A DNA stretch of 64,000 nucleotides from Bordetella petrii (GTDB taxonomy: Bacteria; Pseudomonadota; Gammaproteobacteria; Burkholderiales; Burkholderiaceae_B). The stretch is taken from positions 2,356,001 to 2,420,000 of the forward strand of contig NC_010170.1 in the NCBI RefSeq assembly GCF_000067205.1, given 5' to 3'. Positions 41,947 through 52,600 of the stretch are shown piece by piece. A program made the position numbers and the translations under genes. Under the pieces are notes generated by a model that saw nothing but the letters and a program-made list of their open reading frames with translations, had not been told where the DNA came from and ran no database searches. The first letter of the stretch is position 1, and each line of letters starts with the position of its first letter.

Positions 41947-44016
41947 ATGATCGGGATCTTCTCCAGGCGCATGGCTGCCCAATTGTGCGTACGGGTTTTG
42001 TTGCGGGCGGATGTGCGCCGCCTGCACGTGTGGCACTGGCTGGTGCCTGCACGCGATGTGGATGCGATTGCCGGCTGGGGCTTGCGACCTACCACGCGCT
42101 GGCCGCGCGCTTACGCCATGCGGAAGTCCTTGCCGTACGTTGCGCTTGAGGACGGCTTCCTGCGTTCTTATGCGCCGGGCCAACGCGCGCCGTCATTGTC
42201 GTTGGTGGTGGACGGCGACGGCATTTACTATGCGGCCGGTAGCGGCAGTTCTCTAGAAACTCTGCTGAATTCCGATGCTGACTTGCTGCACGGCATCGAA
42301 GATGCGTGCGCTCGAGCGCGTGATTTAATTTGCCGGGCGCAGTTGGGCAAGTACAACGCTGCGCCGTCGTTGCCAGCCGGAATGTTGGGCGCCGGAGACC
42401 GAGGCCGGGTGCTGGTAGTTGATCAGACAGTTGGTGACGCAGCAATTGTGCATGGTGGCGCCAACGCCGCGACGTTCGAACGTATGCTCGCCGCTGCTCT
42501 GAACGAGAATCCCGGCGCCACGGTCTACATCAAGACGCATCCGGAGGTCGGTGGCGGAGCGAAGCAGGGCTACTATTCATCATTGGCTCCCATGGCTCGG
42601 GTGGTTCTGATAACCGAACCCGTTAGTCCCATGAGCCTGGTGTCACACATGGACCGGGTCTATGTCGCCACGTCTCACCTGGGTTTCGAGGCATTGCTGG
42701 CTGGGAAGCCTGTCACCTGCTTCGGCACTCCATGGTATGCGGGTTGGGGAGTTACCGAAGATCGCCAGGCTTGTGCGCACCGCATGCGCCGCCGCTCTGT
42801 GCAGGAATTGTTTGCCGCGGCGTATTTCCACTACAGCCGCTATCTGGATCCGACCACGCACGGCGAGGGCAGTATTTTTCATGCCATCGATTGGCTGACA
42901 CGCCAGAAGCTCATGGCTGAGCATATGCAGGGTCGCTCCATCGCAGTCGGCTTCCGCCGTTGGAAGGCACGGCATGTGCGCGAATTTTTGGGACTGGATG
43001 CTAGCCGGGTGCATTTTGTGCGCAATGCTCGCGCGGCCGCGCGGCTGGCGCCCGGTCCGCAGGATCGCCTGGTGGTCTGGGGGAACGATTCTGTCGATCA
43101 GGTGCGATGTCTGGCCCGGCGAGTAGGGGCCAAGTTGCTGCGTATGGAAGATGGTTTCTTGCGTTCTGTGGGCTTGGGGTCCGATTTCGTGCCGCCTTTG
43201 TCACTGGTGTTGGACGGCAGCGGCATGTATTTCGATCCGCGTGAGCCCAGCGATCTCGAAAACCTCCTGAATCAGCACGCGTTCAGTGTTGCCGACCTGT
43301 GCAGGGCTCGCGCCATTCGGCAGTCGATTACCGACCTGGGGCTGACGAAGTACAACATTGAGCAACGCCGTGCACCGGAATGGCGAGCGAAGGGCAAACG
43401 CATCATCCTGGTGCCAGGGCAAGTGGAAGACGATGCCTCGATTCGCTACGGTTGTGGCGAAGTGCGTAGCAATCTGGGTTTGCTTCAGGCGACTCGCGCA
43501 GAACATCCTGAGGCATATATCGTGTATAAGCCGCATCCCGATGTGCGAGCCCGTAATCGAGCCGGCCGAATGCATCTGAGCCGGGCCATGCAATACGCAG
43601 ACGAGGTCGAGCTGTCTTGCTCCGTGGTGAGTTGCATCGAGGCTTGCGATGAAGTGCACACCATGACTTCGCTGACGGGTTTTGACGCGCTGCTAAGGAA
43701 TAAGCGGGTGGTGGTGTATGGTCGCCCGTTCTATGCGGGCTGGGGGCTGACCATAGACAAGCTGCCCATGGCCCGCCGCACCCGCACACTGAACTTGGAT
43801 GAGTTAGTGGCCGGTACGCTTCTGCACTACCCCTTGTACTGGGACCCGGTACTGAAAGGCTACACCACTTGTGAGGCCACCATCAATCAGCTGGTCCGCC
43901 AGCGCAACGCCATTATCGCCGCACGCGGCGAGCACGCGCTCTTGATGAGCGCGGCTTATCGATTATGGCGCAAAGTATGGTTGTGGCTGCAGTGCGGTTT
44001 TATCGTGAAGTTCTAA
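41947..44016 (+). CDS. kpsC: KpsC dual beta-Kdo transferase of the capsule lipid linker
   Basis: This 689-residue protein contains two tandem KpsC modules. The N-terminal one (about 40-320) shows ALEDGFLRS, SLSLVVDGDGIYY, IKTHPEV and WYAGWGVTEDR; the C-terminal one (about 350-650) shows RMEDGFLRSVGLGSD, LSLVLDGSGMYFDP, YKPHPDVRARNR and FYAGWGLT. Known KpsC proteins use the two domains to add alternating beta-linked Kdo residues to the lipid primer of ABC-exported capsules, in the cytoplasm at the membrane. It is followed one base later by kpsS. It comes 44 bases after pseI. A full two-domain KpsC, in contrast to the one-domain fusion at 31673. Confidence 0.93.
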   Translation: MIGIFSRRMAAQLCVRVLLRADVRRLHVWHWLVPARDVDAIAGWGLRPTTRWPRAYAMRKSLPYVALEDGFLRSYAPGQRAPSLSLVVDGDGIYYAAGSGSSLETLLNSDADLLHGIEDACARARDLICRAQLGKYNAAPSLPAGMLGAGDRGRVLVVDQTVGDAAIVHGGANAATFERMLAAALNENPGATVYIKTHPEVGGGAKQGYYSSLAPMARVVLITEPVSPMSLVSHMDRVYVATSHLGFEALLAGKPVTCFGTPWYAGWGVTEDRQACAHRMRRRSVQELFAAAYFHYSRYLDPTTHGEGSIFHAIDWLTRQKLMAEHMQGRSIAVGFRRWKARHVREFLGLDASRVHFVRNARAAARLAPGPQDRLVVWGNDSVDQVRCLARRVGAKLLRMEDGFLRSVGLGSDFVPPLSLVLDGSGMYFDPREPSDLENLLNQHAFSVADLCRARAIRQSITDLGLTKYNIEQRRAPEWRAKGKRIILVPGQVEDDASIRYGCGEVRSNLGLLQATRAEHPEAYIVYKPHPDVRARNRAGRMHLSRAMQYADEVELSCSVVSCIEACDEVHTMTSLTGFDALLRNKRVVVYGRPFYAGWGLTIDKLPMARRTRTLNLDELVAGTLLHYPLYWDPVLKGYTTCEATINQLVRQRNAIIAARGEHALLMSAAYRLWRKVWLWLQCGFIVKF

Positions 44017-44017
44017 G

Positions 44018-45229
44018 ATGTCGGCGCGCAATTACCTTTTTCTTCAGGGCGTGTGCTCGCCATTCTTTGCCAGCTTGGGACGAGCGCTGCGTCAACATGG
44101 TCATGACGTACGCAAGGTCAATTTCACGGTGGGCGATCGCGTCTATTGGGGGCTGGGCAATACAGTTTCGTACCGGGGGCCGATGCGTGCGCTGCCGCAG
44201 TTCTATGCCGACGAGTACGAACGCCATGGAACCACTGACATTGTGCTATTCGGTGATTGCCGTCCGGTACATCAACCGGCCATCGCTCTAGCTAAGCAGA
44301 TGGGCATCCACGTACATGTATTTGAAGAAGGTTACTTTCGTCCCTATTGGGTCACGCTAGAGCGCGACGGCGTGAATGGCAATTCCGCGCTGCCGCGCGA
44401 CCCCAAGTGGTACCGGGAGCACGCACGCGCTTTGCCTTCTTACGGCAACGGCGAGCCGTTTACCGCATCATTCTGGCGTCGGGCTGTTTATGACGTGGGC
44501 TATAACATTTGGGCCGGATTGAACCCGGTGTTGCATCGCGGCGTATCCAGCCATGTGCCGTACAACCCGGCAGTTGAATACCTGTCGTATGTGCGTCGCG
44601 GCATGCGCTTGCAAACCAGGGCAAGACGTGATGCATCCATCTTGCAGCGGATTATGACCGAGGCCGAGAAGCGGCCATTCTTCTTGTTCCCGCTGCAGAT
44701 CAACACTGATGCGCAGGTGAGATTTCATTCGCCGTTTAGCTGCGTGGCAGATGCGTTGCGATACGTCGTCGAGTCATTCGCGGCGCATGCCCCTCAGCTT
44801 TGCCGGTTGCTGGTCAAGGCGCACCCCCTGGACCCCGGGCTGGTGAACTACCATAAGATGATTGCTGCCTTGAGCAAACAGCTGGGCTTGGCTGACCGGC
44901 TTTTCTACATTGAGAGCGGCGTTTTGCCTCCGCTGCTGGATCGCACGCGCGGAGTTGTTACTATTAACAGCACGACTGGAGCTTCGGCGATACTACATGG
45001 CCGCAGCACGATCGCGCTGGGCAAGGCCATATACGATATGCCTGGATTGACATTCCAGGATCCCTTACAGACGTTTTGGCGGGAGCACTACGTCCCGGAC
45101 AATAAGCTGTTTTCGGCGTTCCGCAATGTGGTGATTCACCATACACAACTGAATGGCGGCTTTTATTCGACAGATGGGATCGCGTTGGCCACGCAACATG
45201 CAGTCGCACGGTTGACCGGAAATGCGTAG
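44018..45229 (+). CDS. kpsS: KpsS capsule Kdo transferase, first Kdo on the lipid
   Basis: The 403-residue product matches KpsS/LipB/WcbO: FLQGVCSPFFASLGRALRQ at the N-terminus, the FEEGYFRPYWVTLERDGVN segment, FFLFPLQINTDAQVRFHSPF and a C-terminal NSTTGASAILHGRSTIALG block. KpsS adds the first beta-Kdo to the lysophosphatidylglycerol primer in the known systems, before KpsC extends it. It is the last gene of the rightward series and ends 38 bases from the end of the leftward PLP-enzyme gene, so the two transcripts converge. Confidence 0.93.
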   Translation: MSARNYLFLQGVCSPFFASLGRALRQHGHDVRKVNFTVGDRVYWGLGNTVSYRGPMRALPQFYADEYERHGTTDIVLFGDCRPVHQPAIALAKQMGIHVHVFEEGYFRPYWVTLERDGVNGNSALPRDPKWYREHARALPSYGNGEPFTASFWRRAVYDVGYNIWAGLNPVLHRGVSSHVPYNPAVEYLSYVRRGMRLQTRARRDASILQRIMTEAEKRPFFLFPLQINTDAQVRFHSPFSCVADALRYVVESFAAHAPQLCRLLVKAHPLDPGLVNYHKMIAALSKQLGLADRLFYIESGVLPPLLDRTRGVVTINSTTGASAILHGRSTIALGKAIYDMPGLTFQDPLQTFWREHYVPDNKLFSAFRNVVIHHTQLNGGFYSTDGIALATQHAVARLTGNA

Positions 45230-45267
45230 CAGCTGCACCCACTCAGCTGATGCCGAGGCTGGCGCGA

Positions 45268-46614
45268 CTACAATTCTCGGCTGAGTATGTTTACCGTGCT
45301 GCGCAGCTGTTCTTCCGTATGGCAGCATGAAATAAAAAAGCGTAGCCGCGCTGACTTCTCTGGCACTGCAGGGTACAGGATGGGCTGCACGTTGATGCCC
45401 TGCCGGAACAGCGCGGCTGATAACCGTGCCGCCTTCAGCGAGCTTTGAATGATCGCCGGCACCACAGCCAATCCCGAACTGCTCCCCGTATCAATCCCCG
45501 CTGCTTGCGCCAGCTCCAGAAAATACTTCCCCCGCGCCTGCAGCGTCGCCACCCGCTCCGGCAATTCCTGCATCCTCCTCAACGCCGCCAGCGACGCCGC
45601 GGCCACGCTGGGCGGCATTCCCACGCTGTACAGGAACCCGGGCGCCAGGAACTTCAGGTGTTCCACCAGTGCCGTCTCGCCCGCGATATAGCCGCCGCAT
45701 CCTGCCAGCGTCTTGCTCAGGGTTCCCATCCAGATGTCGACATCTTTGCCGGCCAGCCCGAAGTGCTCGCGGATGCCGTACCCGCGCTTGCCCATTACGC
45801 CCAGCGAATGGGCCTCGTCCACCATCAGGAATGCCTTATGGCGTCGCTTGATGTCGACGAAGCGGGGCAGGTCGGGGAAATCGCCGTCCATGCTGTAAAT
45901 GCCTTCCAGCACGATCAGTACGCGCTCGAACTGATGGCGCTGGTCTTCCAGGATTGCGTCCAGGGCTGCCCAGTCGTTGTGAGGGAAGGGCAGGCGCCGC
46001 GCGCCCGATAGTTGCGTGCCCTGCAGCACGCTGTTGTGGATGAACTCGTCGTGCAGGATCAGGTCGCGTGGGCCGAACAGGTAACCGATGGTGGACACGT
46101 TGGTGGCGTGGCCGCTGACGAACGTAATAGCGTCTTCCACTTCGTACACCTCGGCCAGGGCGCGTTCCAGTTCGCGGTGGATCGGGCGCTCGCCCGACAC
46201 CAGTCGGCTGGCCGATACGGACGTGCCATAGCGTTCCATGGCCTGCCGGGCCGCCGCCTGTACGACCGGGTCGTCCGACATGCCCAGGTAGTTGTAGCTG
46301 GCGTAGTTGACGTAGGTCTTGCCGCCGATCTTGGTTTCGGCGCTGGCAGTGCCTTCGTGCAGCTTGAAGAACGGGCTGCGCACGCCCATGCGGGCGGCGC
46401 CTTCGTTCATGATGCGCAGCTGGCGGTAGCCGGGATGCATGTCGAAGCGGTAGAACTCTTCTGGAATGGCGCTTTTACGCGTCAAGGCCTGGGGCATTGC
46501 GCGCTGGCCGTGTTCCTGTCCGGCCTGCCGCAGCTTGCGCTCCAGGGCCTGTTGGATAAGCTTGTCCTTGATGCTGGCGGACAGGCCCGGCAGCCCTTTT
46601 TTGGTGTTGCTCAC
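45268..46614 (-). CDS. wcbT: PLP-dependent alpha-oxoamine synthase (WcbT-like)
   Basis: A 448-residue alpha-oxoamine synthase, the fold-type I PLP group of BioF, KBL, ALA synthase and serine palmitoyltransferase. PLP contacts are visible: Lys301 for the Schiff base (GTLSKTLAGCGGYIAG), Asp266 and His269 (MVDEAHSLGVMG), and His193 (EFIHNS). About 50 extra N-terminal residues form a likely amphipathic helix (SIKDKLIQQALERKLRQAG). These enzymes join an acyl thioester and an amino acid with loss of CO2 to give an alpha-amino ketone. It starts 5 bases after the PKS stop. BioF is unlikely given the partner. The name follows my recollection of the Burkholderia capsule cluster. Likely role: releasing the PKS chain as an amino-lipid. 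Confidence 0.85.
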   Translation of the reverse strand: MSNTKKGLPGLSASIKDKLIQQALERKLRQAGQEHGQRAMPQALTRKSAIPEEFYRFDMHPGYRQLRIMNEGAARMGVRSPFFKLHEGTASAETKIGGKTYVNYASYNYLGMSDDPVVQAAARQAMERYGTSVSASRLVSGERPIHRELERALAEVYEVEDAITFVSGHATNVSTIGYLFGPRDLILHDEFIHNSVLQGTQLSGARRLPFPHNDWAALDAILEDQRHQFERVLIVLEGIYSMDGDFPDLPRFVDIKRRHKAFLMVDEAHSLGVMGKRGYGIREHFGLAGKDVDIWMGTLSKTLAGCGGYIAGETALVEHLKFLAPGFLYSVGMPPSVAAASLAALRRMQELPERVATLQARGKYFLELAQAAGIDTGSSSGLAVVPAIIQSSLKAARLSAALFRQGINVQPILYPAVPEKSARLRFFISCCHTEEQLRSTVNILSREL

Positions 46615-46619
46615 AGTGT

Positions 46620-49600
46620 TCAGTGAATCATGCGTTGTTTGGCGTCGACGCTGCCCGATTTGAGGTCGTCGGCGAACTTGGCCATGGCTTCGGCGGGCAC
46701 TTCGTCGGTGTGTTGCGAGACCACCTGTTCAACCTGGGCCAGCAAGGTGTCTTGCCCCGCGGACTCGCCGTCGTTGCGCAGTAGTTGGATCAGCCGGCCA
46801 GCCAGCTTGTCCAGGGTGGGGCTTTCGTTTAGCGCCATGACGGGCAGACGAATGCCGAAACGGTTTTCCAGGGCTACGACGAGCTCGACGCCCATCAGCG
46901 AATCGAGCCCCATGTCGTACACCGAGACGTCGGGGTTGATTTTGTCGGCGGGCACGCGCAGGATTTCGCCGATTTCCGTTTTCAGCATCTCGACCAACAC
47001 GGGATGCAGAGCTTCGTCGTCCAGGGTGGCCAGCAGGTGGCTGATGTCGCGTGCGTCGCCATCGTCGTCGCCACTGTCGCTGGCTCGGCGGGCCAGCAGG
47101 CTGAACTTGGGCGTGGTGGCGCTGGGCAGGAAGCGGCGCAGGGCGCGCCAGTCGAGCTCAAGTACGCCCAGGCCGCTGGCGTCGGCCTGCAGCATGGCTT
47201 CCAGCGCTTGCAGCGCGGTTTCGGAAGCCAGCGCCGCCCCGCCCATGCGGCTTTGCAGGGCGTCCTTGATTTTCTTGTTGCGCGCCAGGTAGCCGACGTC
47301 GTCAATGGCGCCCCAGCGTACGCACGTGGCCGGTAGCCCCAGGGCGCGGCGGCGCCGCGACAGGCCCTCCAGCCAGGCGTTGGCCGCCACGTAGTTGGCC
47401 TGCCCGGGGTTGCCGAACAGGGTGGTGGCCGACGAGAACGTAATGAAGAAGTCCAGTGGCAGTTGGCGCGTGGCGGCGTCCAGGTGCAGGGCGCCCAGCA
47501 CCTTCGGAGCGAGCACGCGCTGGATCTGTTCGGCCGTGGCGCTGCGCACGAGGCCGTCGTCGATCACCATGGCGGCGTGTACGACCCCTTTGAGTGGCGG
47601 CATGGCGCCGCTGATGTCTTGCAGCAGGGCGTCGACTGCCTGGGCGTTGGTGACGTCGCAGGCAGCGGCATGCACCGTGACGCCGCGCGACTGCAGCGCG
47701 GCGATGGCTTGCCGGGCGGTGTCGGACGTGGGGCCGCTGCGGCTGACCAGCGCCAGGTGGCGGGCGCCCTTGTCGGCCAGCCACTGAGCGGTGCGCAGGC
47801 CGAAGCCGCTGAGGCCGCCGGTGACCAGGTAGGTGGCGTTTTCGGGCAGGGCCAGCGCGGCCCGCTGCGCGGCGGTGTCGGTTTGGGCGTGGGCGCCACG
47901 GATGCCGTTGCGGTAGGTGATGACGATTTTGCCAATCTGGCGCGCTTGTTGCATGTAGCGGAATGCGCCGACGATTTCGTTGGCATCGAACTCCTGGTAC
48001 GGCAGCGGACGCAGCACGCCCTGGGCGAACAGGGCCATCATCTCGCCGAACAGCCGCCGCGTCAGGGCGGGGCGCTCGTGCATCAGCTGGTCGGCGTCGA
48101 TGCCGAAGTAGCTGATGTTGTTGCGGAAGGGGCGCAGTCCGATGCGGGTGTTTTCGTAGAAGTCGCGCTTGCCCAGTTCCAGGAAGCGGCCAAAGGGCTT
48201 GAGCACGCGCAGGTTGCGATTGATCGCTTCGCCCGCCAGCGAGTTCAGCACGACGTCAACGCCTTGCCCGTCAGTGTCGGCCAGGATTTCATCGGCATAA
48301 GCCAGCGAACGCGAGTCGTAGATGTGCTGCACGCCCAGCAGGCGCAGGAAGTCGCGCTTTTCGTCGGACCCGGCCGTGGCGTAGATTTCAGCGCCGCGCC
48401 ATTGGGCGAACTGGATGGCGGCGATGCCCACGCCCCCGGCCGCGCCGTGGATGAGTACTTTTTCGCCTTCTTCGAGCTGCGCCAGGTGGTGCAGGGCGTA
48501 GTACACGGTGAAGAAGGTGCTGGGTATGGTGGCTGCGGCTTCGAACGAGATGCCCTCGGGAATGTGGGCAATGGCGCTGGCCTTGGTGAATACGCGGTTG
48601 GCGAAGCTGGCGGGCCCGAACCCCACCACGGCATCGCCGGGCCGGTAGTCGGCGCCGGCGTCAGGGCCCGCGCGCAGCACGGTGCCCGCGAATTCCAGGC
48701 CCAGGGTGGGGCCGGCGAAGCCGTTTTCGATGGCTTCGTCGGACAGCAGGCCCAACGCATACATGACGTCGCGGAAATTCAGGCCGGTGGCGCGCACTTC
48801 GATTTCCAGCTCGTCGCCGGCCAGTTCGCGGGCCGGGCAGGCTTCCCAGCGCAGGTTGCGCAATTGGCCGGGGAATTCGAAACCCAGGCGCAAATGCCCG
48901 GAGGCGGGAGCGGCAGCCTGGACGTGGGCAGGGTCGGGCATGCTGTGCAGGCGTGGCGCATAGCGCCGGCCTTGCACGGTGATGATGGCTTCTTGTTCGG
49001 CGTCGGGCCAGCGCAGTTCACGCTCAACAGCGTCCAACACGGTGTCGTCCGGGGCGGCGCCGGGCAGGTCGAGCAGCCGCACGCCGAATTGGGCGGCTTC
49101 GTTCATCATGGTGCGGCCGTAGCCCCACAGCGTGGCGTCGCCGATGGCGTCGGCGTCGCCGTCGCGCGTCAGGTATTGGGCGGCGTTGGCGGTCAGCAGC
49201 CACAGGGTAGCGCTGCTATTGGCGCGTTCCAGCGCTTGCGCGGCGGCGGCGGCCAGTGCGCAGCGGCGCACCTGGGCCTGCAGCAGGGCGGCAGGGTCGG
49301 TAATGTCTTGCGCTTGCGCCAGGCCGTCCAGGTGGATGATGCCGTCGATCTGAACCAAACGGCTCTTGGCCTGAGCCAGCATTGCGTCGAACTTTGCGGG
49401 GTCGGTATCGCGCTGGATGCTGGTGCGGCAGCCGGCGGCGGAGAGCCGCGCGGCCAGGGCCTCGGCCAGGGCGGCATCGGCGTCATGCGCGCCGGCCAAT
49501 AGTAGCCAACCACGCTGCACGGCCGGTGTTGCCTGCAGCCGCGAGGCGGGCTGGCTGTGATCGGCCGGGGTCTGAGCCTGAGCTTGGGCCGTGGCGGCCA

Positions 49601-52600
49601 GCAAGTAGGGCCCTGAGAGGGTGTCGGGCGTGAATTCGGCCAGCGGCCCGCATGCGTAGCCTTGTTGGGCCAGGGCGCCTTGCCAGAAACTGACCGGGTA
49701 CTGGCATGAAGCCGGCGTGCCGTCGTCGGCCAGTGCGCTCCACCAGCCAGGCCGCGCGCCGGCGACGAAATCCAGCCACGCCACGGGGTGTGTGCCCAGC
49801 AGCAGCAGGGTGCCGCCGGTTTTCAGGCTGGCGCGCGCGTAATCCAGCATCTGCTGGGTGTGTTCGGCGCTGGCGGCGTCGGCGTGCAGGATCACCAGGT
49901 CGTGGGCCGGGGCATCGGCTTCGGCGATGTCGATTGGCCCGCAGCTTGCATCGGGATACGCATCCAGCAGGCGTTGCGCGCGCTCGCAGCCGCTGGCATC
50001 GGGCGACGCGTAGCGGTAGTCGGCCACGCTGAAGTCCAGCGCCGTGCAGCAGTTCAGTGCAAAGGCCGGCGCATGGGCGCTGATTTCAAGCACGCTCAGG
50101 CGCGCGCCGGCGGGCAGGGCGGCCTGGGCGTTGGCCAGGATGCCTCGCAGCGCGGCGCCAACCCGCTCGCACGCCTCGGCGCCGAGAATCTGGCGGGTCA
50201 GTGCGCCGGGCGAGGCCTCGGGCGGGCATATTGCATCCAGTGCGATGCGCCCTTGCAGCAGTTCCGCCAAGTGCAGGCCGACGCGCCCTACGGCATGCAC
50301 GATGTGGGCGTAGTCGGGGTATTCGCGCACCAGGCTGTTCCAGATGTCGATGACATCTGGCGCGCCATCGTCTTGGGCCTGGAATGTCCAGCCCGACGGG
50401 GTGCGCTCAAGCAAGCCGGCATCGGCCGCGCGGGCCAGCAATTGGTCGAGCAGCACGGCGGTGTCGGGAGAAGCCTGGCGGCAGCGTTCGAGCACGTCGT
50501 CGTACAGGTGCTGGGTTTGGGGAGCCAGCGCGCGTAGCGCCCGCAATACAAATCGGTCGCACAGGCTGTCGAGCAGCGGCTCGATTTCGTGAGCGTAGCG
50601 CGCGTGCTTACCGTCTTGGGCGGCGCTGGCGGCGGCGCCAGCCAGTGCATCGGCCGCGGCAGCGGAATCCAGTGTGCTTTGGCGGCTTAGCGGGTCGTGC
50701 GCATGCGGGCTGGGCACGCCGCTATCGGCCAGAAAATCCAGCGCGCCAGCGCTGGCCTTGGACAGGCGGATGCTACGGAAGCGTGCTTCGCGCACGGTGG
50801 CGATCTGCTCGCCCGTTTCGTTGTACAGGAAGAACTCTGCCGTCAGCGAGTGTGGGCCGCGGCGCAGCAGGCGCGCGCGCGCGTAGCGCGGCAGGCCGGC
50901 GTCGGTACGCAGCGCCAGCCGGCCGATCTTGGCCGGCACAAAAGCCACGCCGCGCCCCATTGCCGGGTCATCGCGCAGCAGCTGGATGATGAGTTGGAAT
51001 GTGCAGTCGAGCAACGCCGGATGCAGCAGACTGTGCGTCAGGCTGTCTTGCAGCGCCGGGTGCGGTTCAAGCTCTGCCAGCACGGTGTCGGGGGATTCGG
51101 CCCAGCCATGCTTGACGGCCCGGAAGGCGTCGCCGTACGCCAGTCCGACGGCATGGGTCAACAACGCATGAGACTCGCCGGTGAAATCGGCGGCGCGGTC
51201 GGGGCATTGCACCGGGGCATCGGTAAGCAGGGCCGAGCCCGCCTCGCGCAGGATGCGGGCGGCCGCGTGCAGGGTCCAGGGTTCGGTGCTGCCGACGTCT
51301 TTGGCCTGGATGCGCAAGCCGCCGTCAGCGGCATCGAGGCTGACGCGCAGGCGCTTGGACGGGGCCGCGGCCAGCAGCAGCGGCGCGCGGATTTCGAGCT
51401 CTTCGATTTCCGCCCAGTTGCCAGGTTGCCATTGCGCGGCGGCGGCCAAGGCGATTTCGGCGAAGCCCGTGCCGGGGAACACCACGGCTTCGCCCACTAC
51501 GTGATCGGCCAGCCAGGGGTACAGGGCCGTGTCGAGCTGGTTTTCCCAAATGCCCTCGTGTTGTTGCAGCGGGTAGCCCAGCAGCGGGTGCACTTTTGCG
51601 CGCTGCAGTTGCCCGAGCGATTCGGGGGTGACGGGATGCCAATGGCGCTCGCGTTGCCATGGATAGGCGGGCAGCGCGACGTGGCGGCCTTCCCAGGGGA
51701 AGAGATCTTGCCAGTCGACCTGCGCGCCGCTGCACACGGCCTGGCCGGCGGTGTCGCGGATTTTGGCCGGCTCGTCGTTGCCGCGGCTGGCGGTGAGCAG
51801 CACACGGCCCTTGCGTTCGGCCGCCGCCAGGCTGTCGTTGACGTACGAGCGTAGCACCGGATGGGGGCCGATCTCGATGAAGAGGTTCTCGCCGTCAGCC
51901 ACCAGCGTGTCGACGGCGTGCTGGAAGCGCACGGGTTCGCGCACGTTACGCCACCAATAATTGGCGCCGAGTTCGCGGCCGTCGAGCAGGCCGCCGGTAA
52001 TGGTGGAATAGAACGGCACGTGACCTGGCTGCGGAGCCAGGCTCTCCAGCGTTTGTTGCAGGCCAGCCTGGATGGGGTCCATGGCGGCGCTGTGGAAGGC
52101 GTAGTCCAGGTCCAGACGTTTGTGAAACACCTGGCGCTCGGCCAGTACGGCCTCGACGGTGGCCATGGCGGCCGGGTCGCCGGCCAGGGTGGCGCCACGC
52201 TCGCTGTTGTAGCCGGCCACGCACAGTGCGTCGGTCAGCTGCAGTTCGGCCAGCAGGGCGGCGGCAGTGCCGCCGTCGATACCGACTGCCGTCATGCAGC
52301 CCTGGCCTTTGGTGGTGCCCTGCAGCCGGCTGCGATGGAAGATGACGTGAACCGCATCGGCTAGCGACAGCGCGCCGCAGGCCCACGCCGCGGCAACTTC
52401 GCCCACGCTGTGGCCGACCACCGCGGTGGGCAGGATGCCGCGCTGGGCGAGCATGCGTGTAATGCCGATCTGGATGGCGAACAGCGCGGGCTGTGCGACT
52501 TCAGTGCGTTCGTACTGGTTGGCGTTGTCGGTGCGCGCAAGTTCATCGGCCAGGCGGTAGCCGGCCAACGGTGCGAAGAGATTGTCGATTTCGTGCACGG

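Noticed and set aside
45268..46614. Biotin gene bioF (8-amino-7-oxononanoate synthase)
   Set aside because: The fold fits, but there are about 50 extra N-terminal residues, no bio gene nearby and tight linkage to a PKS; a BioF role is less likely.
47463..49502. 679-codon open frame on the plus strand opposite the PKS gene
   Set aside because: It is antisense to the ER and KR domains, has no domain or ribosome site, and is explained by the GC-rich codon bias of the PKS.
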